Shown here one piece after another: positions 1-5,956 of a stretch of DNA of 6,066 bases (position 1 is its first letter; the number at the start of each line of letters is the position of its first letter). Origin of the DNA: JAPUDS01 sp039812985 (GTDB taxonomy: Bacteria; Patescibacteriota; Saccharimonadia; Saccharimonadales; Saccharimonadaceae); NCBI GenBank assembly GCA_039812985.1, contig JBDHUL010000042.1, forward strand, positions 1-6,066, in the 5' to 3' direction. A program made the translations under genes and the position numbers. The notes under the pieces are model-generated. The model worked only from the letters and a program-made list of their open reading frames with translations, did not search any database and had not been told where the DNA came from.

Positions 1-6
1 TATACT
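1..6 (+). promoter_or_regulatory. Probable -10 box (TATACT) upstream of lemA
   Basis: The first six bases of the window are TATACT, one base from the TATAAT consensus and identical to the box before three other genes here. Transcription would begin near base 12-14, giving lemA a leader of about 26-28 bases. Any -35 element lies outside the window. The same hexamer also occurs inside genes at 96-101 and 1211-1216, so the motif alone is not proof; position before the first gene of a same-strand pair is what supports it. Confidence 0.45.
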
Positions 7-19
7 ACATAGTACTACC

Positions 20-43
20 ATGACAAATAGGGAGGACGTATGA
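20..43 (+). promoter_or_regulatory. Possible 7-codon leader ORF overlapping the lemA start
   Basis: An ATG at 20 opens a seven-codon frame (MTNREDV) that ends in TGA at 41-43, so that its stop overlaps the lemA start codon as ATGA. Its last codons contain the lemA Shine-Dalgarno. The ATG lies only about 7 bases beyond the expected transcription start. If translated it could couple initiation at lemA to termination of the leader. A frame this short arises easily by chance, so this is a weak call. Confidence 0.18.
31..35 (+). promoter_or_regulatory. Shine-Dalgarno of lemA
   Basis: GGAGG, preceded by another G, stands four bases before the ATG at 40. It is the strongest ribosome binding site in the window. 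It fixes the lemA start and contrasts with aclB, the methyltransferase gene and the last gene, which have none. Confidence 0.75.
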
Positions 44-651
44 AAAAAGGTTGGCTCATAACACTCGGGGTTGCAGCGGCCGTGTTGTTACTGGTTATAC
101 TACCGCTCGTCGGCAGTTACAACGGACTGGTGCAAGCCCGTGAGAAGGTACGGGCACAGGTTAATACACTCCAGAGCCAGTACCAACGGCGCAGCGATCT
201 TATACCAAACCTCGTTAACACCGTCAAAGGCGCCTCAAACTTTGAACAAGAAACGTTGACAAAAGTTATAGAGGCCCGGTCAAAGGCCACTTCTGTTAGC
301 ATCGACCCAAAAAACATTACCCCAGAGCAGCTCAAAGCCTACCAGGATGCCCAAAATAGCGTGTCATCGTCCCTCAGCCGACTATTTGCGCTAGCGGAGA
401 ACTATCCCGATCTCAAGGCTTCAGCGGCGTACCAAGATCTCATGTCGCAACTTGAGGGCACCGAAAACCGTATCCAGGTTGCACGCAGCGACTACGGCAA
501 CGCTGCAAAGGACTACAACGCTCGCATCCAATCATTTCCCACAAATCTGACCGCTGGAATGTTTGGGTTCAAAGAGTTTCCGTACTTTACCGCTAATTCC
601 AGCGACGCCCCGAAAGTAGACTTTGGCACGAGCGGCGGAGGTATCGACTAG
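40..651 (+). CDS. lemA: LemA family protein
   Basis: This 203-residue protein belongs to the LemA family, membrane-anchored helical-bundle proteins whose biochemical role is not settled. One hydrophobic helix covers about residues 6-24 after a short MKKGW start. The family core follows: a YQRR-DLIPNLVNTVKG block at 48-64, E70-E71-T-L with the AR pair at 79-80, ENYPDLKA at 120-127, LEGTENRI at 138-145, then R149, the YN pair at 159-160 and the closing F-x-F/YF region at 175-183. The length is typical. The start is set by GGAGG four bases upstream. The odd part is the last few residues (197-203), a small glycine-rich tail ending GGGID that resembles a piece of the next protein. The next gene starts 14 bases downstream on the same strand, and lemA plus TPM-domain genes are a familiar pair in bacteria, suggesting a joint envelope function. 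Family assignment is firm; function is not known. Confidence 0.95.
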   Translation: MKKGWLITLGVAAAVLLLVILPLVGSYNGLVQAREKVRAQVNTLQSQYQRRSDLIPNLVNTVKGASNFEQETLTKVIEARSKATSVSIDPKNITPEQLKAYQDAQNSVSSSLSRLFALAENYPDLKASAAYQDLMSQLEGTENRIQVARSDYGNAAKDYNARIQSFPTNLTAGMFGFKEFPYFTANSSDAPKVDFGTSGGGID

Positions 652-665
652 AAAGAATCAGCGCC

Positions 666-1589
666 ATGCGTCACTGGCTCAAAATGATTTGTAGTGGTAT
701 TGTACTAGCTTTACTTATCGTTGGGACAGCAAGGGCAGCCATGGACATACCAAACCCACCGACGAACGGTGGCTTTGTCCTCGACCAAACCAGTACGCTC
801 ACTACTGAGCAAATTCAAACGCTCAATCAAAAACTTGAGGACAGCAAAAGACGAACGGGGGTCGAGATAGGGGTGCTTTTGGTTCCTGCTATTGAAAATG
901 ATTATATAGAAAGTATCTCCCTTAAAACCGCCCGAAAATGGGGAATTGGAGGCGAAAGCAGCCGAGGTGTGCTGTTGTTGATATCCAAAAATGACCGCAA
1001 GTTGCGTATTGAGGTTGGCACACACCTTGAAGGAGACCTGACCGATGCCCGCGCCGCACGCATTATCCGGGACGTCATTGTGCCAAAGTTTAAAACCGGG
1101 CAGTTCTATGACGGTATTGATGCCGGGCTACAAAGCATCTTCTTCGCTATAAAGTCAGAGGACGATCCGTCATTAGCGGCCGCACCCAAGCGACCTTCGG
1201 AAAGCAACAGTATACTCATCCTGTCTATCCTCGGAACATACATGCTCATTATGGGGATGTCCTGGCTTGGTTCACTTTGGGGTCGCTCCCGGCGCTGGTG
1301 GCCAGGGGGTATCGTCGGAGCCAGCCTTGGCGGAGGTATTGGATACTTGATCGGAGGCGTAACGGCCATGGTTATTTCTGGCGCCGCGGCAGGCATATTA
1401 GGTGCTTTGTTCGACTTTATGGTAAGCCGTAATTACGCCCGTTCCATACAATACGACACGAGCCCGTCGTGGTGGGCTGGCGGACCCTCTATTGGCGGTG
1501 GAGGTATCGACTCTGGAGATGGTGGCGGCTTTAGCGGATTTGGTGGCGGCGGAGACTTTGGCGGCGGAGGCGCCGGCGGAGACTGGTAG
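666..1589 (+). CDS. TPM domain (YgcG-like) secreted membrane protein
   Basis: This 307-residue protein begins with a signal peptide (basic start, hydrophobic residues 8-20, likely cleavage after the Ala-Arg-Ala at 22-24). A TPM domain covers about 35-162, recognisable by FVLDQT-x-LT at 37-46, an alpha/beta core with GVEIGVLLVP at 65-74, RGVLLLISKNDRKLRIEVG at 100-118 and a GQFYDGI helix region at 145-151. Hydrophobic stretches at about 182-203, 213-233 and 235-250 are membrane segments, and the last 37 residues are almost all Gly, Ser, Asp and Phe, ending GGDW. This order (signal, TPM, membrane, glycine-rich tail) is the usual YgcG-like plan. TPM domains have been linked to photosystem repair phosphatase activity in plants, but the bacterial role is unclear. 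It follows lemA by 14 bases with only a weak purine run (AAAGAA) as ribosome site, so coupled translation is likely. Its stop faces the aclA stop at 6 bases. Confidence 0.9.
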   Translation: MRHWLKMICSGIVLALLIVGTARAAMDIPNPPTNGGFVLDQTSTLTTEQIQTLNQKLEDSKRRTGVEIGVLLVPAIENDYIESISLKTARKWGIGGESSRGVLLLISKNDRKLRIEVGTHLEGDLTDARAARIIRDVIVPKFKTGQFYDGIDAGLQSIFFAIKSEDDPSLAAAPKRPSESNSILILSILGTYMLIMGMSWLGSLWGRSRRWWPGGIVGASLGGGIGYLIGGVTAMVISGAAAGILGALFDFMVSRNYARSIQYDTSPSWWAGGPSIGGGGIDSGDGGGFSGFGGGGDFGGGGAGGDW

Positions 1590-1595
1590 GTTCGC

Positions 1596-3359
1596 TTATT
1601 CAACGAGGAGCACGTCGTCGTCCGGCAGCCGAAACAGTCCTTCGTCGAGGCGTTTTTGGTCAAGGTAGTGGGCGGTAAACCCGACAATTCGGGGTATAAC
1701 AAACAGGGCGTTGAAAAAATCCATATCGACAAGTTCTTGCAGCATCGCCTCGTCATAATGCTCCATGGTTTCGAGTATGTCGAGCATAAGCGCAGCAATA
1801 GCACCATCGACGTTAAGGATAAGCGAGCCTTTTTTTGCGGTAGTGACGGCTTCGACCTGACGAGCAAAATCGTAGTAGCGATGCGAAGGAAGTTTGTCAC
1901 TGTAGTCGGCCAGTACCGCCACGCGCGGGTCAGGTAGACCCAGGCGGTATTTTTTGTGTCCGATCCCGCCAATCAGCTGCTTGCGACTGGCGTAACCTTC
2001 GACCAATTCAGCTGGTTGCCTGCTACTTCGTAGACCGCCAAGCCACGTCCGAGCGGCATCGGTTACCGCTCCCCCAAATCGCGGCCCGACAGTGAGCAGT
2101 CCAGCCGCTAACGAATCAACGAGTCCCTTGCCAGCGCGAGCCGTTATGATCGTACTAAGCGCACCCGACACCTGCGGGCCATGGTCAACGGACAATAAAA
2201 AGACCGTGTTCACAAAGTCAGTCGTAAGCGGCGACTGCGGACGATGCCCAAGCAGGGCAGTCGTTATCTGCTCTGATATACTTCCGGTTCTCGCCCAATC
2301 ATCAAGCGGTGTCCCGGCAAATACATAGCGACCATCGACTTCAGAGCCGACGGTTGACGTAAACCGAGTCGCACGGCGCAAACCGATACTTCGCTGCATC
2401 ATGGGCGCCTCGGTTATAGGTAAATCAGCTATAAAGTTTCTAAACTCTTTCATCGATGTCGCCACCCGCGCACCAGCTTTTTCGAGTGCAGCTCGCTTCG
2501 CACTGGCGGTTTCATCAGCGCTCCCAGCGAGAGCTTTGGCATGACCAAACTGCACCGGCTGATCAAAGCTTTCCCCAATAACCCCAGCTATGTAACAAAT
2601 GACAGGTTTCGTTACTTTTTTCTGCTGCAACAAAGTTGCAACAGCGTATTCATCGACTCCGCCAAGCTCACCGTAGTATGCAATATGTGTCGTCTGAGGA
2701 TCGGCTTCGGCCGCAAGAAAAGCGTCGGTTGGAGTACACGCCGGAAAACGATCACCCCCAAAGCATAGAGCCGCGCTTATGCCATGTCCAGTGGATGCAA
2801 CCATGGTAATGATTTCATTGACCATGCCGCCGCTCGCGGCAAACACCGCAACCGAGCCGGCAGATGTCAGACGATTTGCCGATAGCTGTCGGGCATCAAC
2901 CCCACCAATTACCCCAAGCTTAAGTGCCCCGGGCACAAGCATACCGACCCCTGCCGGCCCGATGATACATGCGTCAGGGTATGACGATCGTAGTTCAAGA
3001 GCATGCTGTTCGGTAACATCTTCGGCAAATATATGACCGCCGCGGGCCTCAGGAAACGCTTGAAAAAACTCGCGCGAGGAGTGGACGGATCGCCGAGCCG
3101 AGTTAGTATTGAGCATCCAGTCAACTGGCCCCAATGCCTTTCGAGCCGCCGTCGCTGACGTAAAGCAAGGGACAAGAATTTCTTTTTCTCCCCAAAAATA
3201 CTTTTGAAACTTTGCTGCTCCGGTAACAATACCGGCGAGTGATGGCTTTTCTTTTCCTGAGAGATAATCAAAATCAAGGATAACCTGGTAGCCCGGCTGA
3301 TAGTTGCCAAATGCCAGCATTGTGCCCGGTTGTTGACGTATACCGTCAAAACTAAGCAT
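1596..3359 (-). CDS. aclA: ATP-citrate lyase, large (alpha/citryl-CoA lyase) subunit
   Basis: This 587-residue protein matches the C-terminal half of animal ACLY and the bacterial AclA subunit. Residues 10-310 form the succinyl-CoA-synthetase-alpha-like part: LDFDYLSG at 28-35, the KYFWGEKEILVP block at 53-64, IGPAGVG at 133-139, SGGMVNE at 176-182, GGDRFP at 201-206, GELGG at 230-234 and VQFGHA at 269-274, whose His273 is the expected phosphohistidine. Residues about 320-587 form the citrate-synthase-like lyase part with His393 (DHGPQVSGA), His468 (GIGH), Asp518 (NVDG) and the closing HYLDQKR at 564-570. The predicted role is cleavage of citryl-CoA to acetyl-CoA and oxaloacetate. Starts at 3389 and 3365 are possible, but only the ATG at 3357-3359 has GGAG at a 7-base spacing, and it overlaps the aclB stop by 8 bases. 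The protein is slightly shorter than usual relatives, mainly through a short linker between the two parts, and GIGHKK replaces the GIGHR of human ACLY. Confidence 0.93.
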   Translation of the reverse strand: MLSFDGIRQQPGTMLAFGNYQPGYQVILDFDYLSGKEKPSLAGIVTGAAKFQKYFWGEKEILVPCFTSATAARKALGPVDWMLNTNSARRSVHSSREFFQAFPEARGGHIFAEDVTEQHALELRSSYPDACIIGPAGVGMLVPGALKLGVIGGVDARQLSANRLTSAGSVAVFAASGGMVNEIITMVASTGHGISAALCFGGDRFPACTPTDAFLAAEADPQTTHIAYYGELGGVDEYAVATLLQQKKVTKPVICYIAGVIGESFDQPVQFGHAKALAGSADETASAKRAALEKAGARVATSMKEFRNFIADLPITEAPMMQRSIGLRRATRFTSTVGSEVDGRYVFAGTPLDDWARTGSISEQITTALLGHRPQSPLTTDFVNTVFLLSVDHGPQVSGALSTIITARAGKGLVDSLAAGLLTVGPRFGGAVTDAARTWLGGLRSSRQPAELVEGYASRKQLIGGIGHKKYRLGLPDPRVAVLADYSDKLPSHRYYDFARQVEAVTTAKKGSLILNVDGAIAALMLDILETMEHYDEAMLQELVDMDFFNALFVIPRIVGFTAHYLDQKRLDEGLFRLPDDDVLLVE

Positions 3360-4485
3360 GAACATACTCCAGAGCCTCATGTATGACATCGCTCAGCACA
3401 ATGTCCGAACCATGCACACTCCCAAGCAGGTCATTTTTCTCTAAAAATTCTCGCATCAGCGCTAGTCCCTCCGTTTCATTTGGCCCGCCCCGGCGCACAA
3501 ATACCTTAACACCATGCTTTCTGCAATCCTCCCGCGACTCTTCAAGTGCCTGAATAATACCCGTAAATGTCTTTTTTACATCTGTAAAGTTGGCGACACC
3601 ACCAGCAATCACAACTGCTTTTTTTGGAGCGTGTGACTGAAATGCCTGTCTCAGAACATGCTTGGCGTATAAGTACGTTTCCTCTGTTGTAGGCCCGCCG
3701 CTGTACTCACCGTAGTTACCGACCAACGCAGCCTGACCGGTGTTATGCGCTTCATCGGCTAATGTAATACTCGCACCCCCGCCACTCAACAGTAACCACA
3801 GCGCACCCTCAGGGTTTAATACCCGAAACGAAAAGGACGCCGTTGAGTTCTCATTCAGCTCTGCAACCGCCACTTCTACCTCTGTCGGAACGTGTGGCTC
3901 CACGACATCGTCCCGAGTCCACGTCGAATATGGTTCACCGGCACTGTCAACCAACACTGCCGCATCGAGAAGCGAGCACGTTGTGTCACTAACAACAAGT
4001 GGGTTAATTTCGACGAATGACATATGCTCCCGATCCATCACCGCTGTTATATGGTGGAGAAACTCAGCTGGCAACGGGATATCGTTGGAGACAAGCGATT
4101 GCACTCTACTTTCGGGGCGTGACTCTACTTCAACGCCACCACGGGGGATATAGCAAAACCGCAAGCCGTCAGCTGTTCGTTCGACGCTCAAATAGCGCTC
4201 ATCGGTCTCGTCGTGAGCCACCATGGGCTCAGCGACAAATCGCCGAAAGCCACGCCCCGATAGTTCATTGACCGCTTGTGCCACCCCATCTTTGGAGACT
4301 CCAAGTCGGAGCAACCCTTGTTTCCCTCGCTTCTTCACTCCCTGGTCAACTTTTACCGCATACTCCACGCCGTCATCAAGGGACATCACATCGTTACCAA
4401 GCGTATCGAGCATGAGTGGCCGTCCCTGATAGTTCGGCACCAGCAGTGACTTCGCTCGGAACTCTGACAGTTTTACGCGTGCCAT
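3352..4485 (-). CDS. aclB: ATP-citrate lyase, small (beta, ATP-grasp) subunit
   Basis: This 377-residue protein matches the N-terminal half of animal ACLY and the bacterial AclB subunit. The ATP-grasp part includes AVKVDQGVKKRGKQGL at 43-58, the AEP at 85-87, a GGVEVE block at 116-121 and EINPLVV at 159-165. The citrate-binding succinyl-CoA-synthetase-like part carries GGGAS at 235-239, NYGEYSGGPT at 257-266, GGVANFTDV at 295-303 and FVRRGGPNETEG at 329-340. These motifs line up closely with human ACLY from memory, so the subunit should bind ATP and citrate and phosphorylate the His of its partner. The frame stays open a further 36 codons upstream, but that part would cross the promoter and the start of the divergent gene. 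The ATG at 4485 gives the normal N-terminus (MARVKLSEFRAK), sits 8 bases after a TATACT box and has no Shine-Dalgarno, so the message is probably leaderless. It is the first gene of the aclBA operon. Confidence 0.93.
   Translation of the reverse strand: MARVKLSEFRAKSLLVPNYQGRPLMLDTLGNDVMSLDDGVEYAVKVDQGVKKRGKQGLLRLGVSKDGVAQAVNELSGRGFRRFVAEPMVAHDETDERYLSVERTADGLRFCYIPRGGVEVESRPESRVQSLVSNDIPLPAEFLHHITAVMDREHMSFVEINPLVVSDTTCSLLDAAVLVDSAGEPYSTWTRDDVVEPHVPTEVEVAVAELNENSTASFSFRVLNPEGALWLLLSGGGASITLADEAHNTGQAALVGNYGEYSGGPTTEETYLYAKHVLRQAFQSHAPKKAVVIAGGVANFTDVKKTFTGIIQALEESREDCRKHGVKVFVRRGGPNETEGLALMREFLEKNDLLGSVHGSDIVLSDVIHEALEYVHA
3367..3370 (-). promoter_or_regulatory. Shine-Dalgarno of aclA inside the end of aclB
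   Basis: GGAG (minus strand) lies in the last codons of aclB, seven bases before the ATG at 3359. It chooses that start over the in-frame ATGs at 3365 and 3389, and fits translation of aclA from the aclBA message with close to equal subunit output. Confidence 0.6.
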
Positions 4486-4493
4486 ATACGACC

Positions 4494-4513
4494 AGTATAG
4501 CATCGGGTATACT
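4494..4513. repeat. Inverted repeat formed by two divergent -10 boxes
   Basis: AGTATA (4494-4499) and TATACT (4508-4513) are exact reverse complements around an 8-base centre (GCATCGGG). Each arm is the -10 box of the gene on its side. The symmetry does not extend beyond the hexamers, which argues for two promoters rather than a repressor operator, although a regulator binding here cannot be ruled out. Confidence 0.6.
4508..4513 (+). promoter_or_regulatory. -10 box of the RNA methyltransferase gene, nearly leaderless
   Basis: TATACT ends ten bases before the ATG at 4524. The expected transcription start near 4519-4521 leaves a leader of only 3-5 bases and no room for a Shine-Dalgarno. I see no convincing -35 hexamer at the right distance; that space is taken by the opposing aclBA box and the first bases of aclB. 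Confidence 0.55.
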
Positions 4514-4523
4514 AGCCCGTGCA

Positions 4524-5822
4524 ATGAAACGCCTAGAAACTTACACTGTAAAACTGGAAAAAATAGTCGGCGGCGGCCAAACCATGGGCACACTGCCAGA
4601 CGGTCGTAAGCTATTTGTTTGGGGCGGACTTCCTGGAGAAACTGTTGTTATTCAAGCAACAAAAACAAAATCCAAACTAGCTGAGGGATTCGTTACAGAG
4701 GTAATAACAGCGTCGTCGGAACGCGTGTCGCCACGAGACCCAGATAGCTATCTCTCAACGAGCCCGTGGCAAATAATGTCATATGCTACTGAAGTGCGCT
4801 ACAAAACTCAGCTCATCGACGAAGCGTTTGCCTTGCACCACGTCACACTCCCTGGCACGTCCGATCTTTACAGCAATAGCGACGAGTTCGGCTATCGTAA
4901 TAAAGTAGAGTTTAGCTGGTACGGCAGCACCCTGGAAGAAAGTGAGCAGCTCGACCTCGCCTTTTTTAAACGGGGCAGCCACGGAAAAGTTGTCGTCAAT
5001 GGCACATCACTTGCCATAGAGCCCCTCAACACCCTTGCAAGAGCGATCCGCGACCTGTTGCAACAAAAAGGCGTCCGCGCCTCCCAACTCAAAACCCTTC
5101 TTGTGCGTTGCAATCAACTGGGCGAAAGTGTCTGGCAGCTTTACATTAAAGACAAGGTGAGCGACGTCATATCTGCAAACGATGCCGCTCGCTTGCCGGC
5201 CTTGGGCGGTGAGGTTATATATAGCGACCCCAGGAGCCCAGCTAGCCGTGTCACTGAGCGTTTGGCACGGTTTGGCAACTGGGTGCTGGAAGATACAGTC
5301 CTTAGTGTACCTTTTCAATACGCCTGTGAGGGGTTCTTCCAGATTAATCTACCCGTGTATGAACAAGTCCTCGCCGATATGCAACCATTTATTCCGGACA
5401 GGACGCCGGTAATCGACCTTTACGCCGGAGTTGGAAGTATCGGCCTGACAGTGGGTGGTACCGCCGTGACCCTCGTTGAAGTTAGCGAGCATGCAGTGAG
5501 GGAAATGAAAGAGAACATTTGCCGTCTTCGTAGTACGGCGACCGCCGTTCTCGCGCCCAGCGAAAAAGCCCTCGACTACATCACCCCAGATAGTACCGTC
5601 ATTGTTGACCCGCCACGAGCCGGACTGCACACAGACGTCAGCCGCCGCCTCCTTGACGCGGCGCCACCGCGAATTATCTATCTCAGTTGCAACCCCGTAA
5701 CGCAGGCCCGCGACACTAGTCTGTTGCTCGAAAAATATCAGATTGTTCACCACAAAGGCTATAACTTTTTTCCCCGTACTCCCCACACTGAGCATCTGCT
5801 TATTTTCGACCGGACATCATAA
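4524..5822 (+). CDS. RNA (uracil-C5) methyltransferase, TrmA/RlmCD family
   Basis: This 432-residue enzyme should transfer a methyl group from S-adenosylmethionine to C5 of a uridine in 23S rRNA or tRNA. A TRAM RNA-binding domain covers about residues 4-62. The catalytic part has FFQIN at 271-275 (Gln273), the SAM-binding DLYAGVGSIGL at 298-308, VDPPRAGL at 361-368, the nucleophile Cys389 in LSCNP at 387-391, and the general base Glu423 in the PRTPHTE segment at 417-423. The four-cysteine iron-sulfur motif of E. coli RlmD is missing: the equivalent region reads STSPWQIMSY (78-87) with no cysteine, as in cluster-free family members. Which uridine it modifies cannot be read from sequence. An upstream in-frame ATG at 4416 would add 36 residues unlike the family and antisense to aclB; the ATG at 4524 starts directly before the TRAM domain and just after a -10 box. 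Confidence 0.92.
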   Translation: MKRLETYTVKLEKIVGGGQTMGTLPDGRKLFVWGGLPGETVVIQATKTKSKLAEGFVTEVITASSERVSPRDPDSYLSTSPWQIMSYATEVRYKTQLIDEAFALHHVTLPGTSDLYSNSDEFGYRNKVEFSWYGSTLEESEQLDLAFFKRGSHGKVVVNGTSLAIEPLNTLARAIRDLLQQKGVRASQLKTLLVRCNQLGESVWQLYIKDKVSDVISANDAARLPALGGEVIYSDPRSPASRVTERLARFGNWVLEDTVLSVPFQYACEGFFQINLPVYEQVLADMQPFIPDRTPVIDLYAGVGSIGLTVGGTAVTLVEVSEHAVREMKENICRLRSTATAVLAPSEKALDYITPDSTVIVDPPRAGLHTDVSRRLLDAAPPRIIYLSCNPVTQARDTSLLLEKYQIVHHKGYNFFPRTPHTEHLLIFDRTS

Positions 5823-5883
5823 CATTTTGGTCGAGAGGTGCAGCGAGGAGCGTGAATATAAGTACATGTAGTATCCCGAGTAT

Positions 5884-5907
5884 CTGCCAGACTGTACTCG
5901 GCAGTTT
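5884..5907 (+). terminator. Weak candidate terminator hairpin
   Basis: CTGCC (5884-5888) can pair with GGCAG (5900-5904) around an 11-base loop and is followed by TTT. It lies 61 bases after the methyltransferase stop. The stem is only five pairs, the loop is large and the U run is short, so it is at best a weak intrinsic terminator. Confidence 0.22.
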
Positions 5908-5941
5908 CTATCCGGCCCACATTGGAAACAGTGGTCCATGT

Positions 5942-5947
5942 TATACT
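5942..5947 (+). promoter_or_regulatory. -10 box of the coiled-coil gene, leaderless type
   Basis: TATACT ends nine bases before the ATG at 5957, the same arrangement as for aclB (8) and the methyltransferase gene (10). The transcription start would fall around 5953-5955. No Shine-Dalgarno and no clear -35 at 16-19 bases are visible; TTGGAA at 5922-5927 is only 14 bases away. Confidence 0.55.
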
Positions 5948-5956
5948 ATGAGTAGC

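Larger units (their letters stand above)
4494..4524 (-). promoter_or_regulatory. Promoter of aclBA, leaderless type
   Basis: On the minus strand a TATACT -10 box occupies 4499-4494. Only eight bases separate it from the aclB ATG, so a start 6-8 bases below the box leaves a leader of about 0-3 bases. A possible -35 (TTGCAC, 4524-4519) lies 19 bases upstream, a long but workable spacing, and it overlaps the start codon of the divergent gene. There is no ribosome binding site between box and ATG. Confidence 0.6.
5823..5956. other. Intergenic gap between methyltransferase and coiled-coil gene
   Basis: The longest non-coding stretch in the window, 134 bases. It holds a weak hairpin (5884-5904) and a TATACT box (5942-5947). 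I see no tRNA fold or repeat. A GTG at 5852 preceded by GAGGAG one base away is in frame with the next gene, but the spacing is too short for normal initiation. Confidence 0.6.

Noticed and set aside
1433..1972. 179-codon open frame on the minus strand
   Set aside because: It lies out of frame over the end of aclA and antisense to the glycine-rich TPM tail. Its proline run is simply the antisense of the glycine codons, and it has no start signal.
2909..3349. 146-codon minus-strand frame within aclA
   Set aside because: An out-of-frame shadow of aclA on the same strand with no recognisable protein features.
3360..3389. Earlier aclA starts at 3389 and 3365
   Set aside because: They lack a correctly spaced ribosome binding site, whereas the ATG at 3359 has GGAG seven bases upstream; the extra residues are aclB overlap.
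4416..4523. In-frame upstream start (ATG 4416) for the methyltransferase
   Set aside because: It would cross both -10 boxes, be antisense to the start of aclB and add 36 residues with no family match; the family N-terminus begins at the ATG at 4524.
4486..4593. 36-codon upstream extension of aclB
   Set aside because: It would overlap the methyltransferase start and the divergent promoter; the ACL homology begins after the ATG at 4485.
5349..5795. 148-codon minus-strand frame opposite the methyltransferase
   Set aside because: Antisense to the best conserved catalytic motifs of the methyltransferase; no start signal or domain.
5852..5956. GTG start giving a 35-residue N-terminal extension of the coiled-coil protein
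   Set aside because: The frame is open and GAGGAG is near, but spacing is one base, the extension looks non-coding in composition, and it contains the TATACT promoter.
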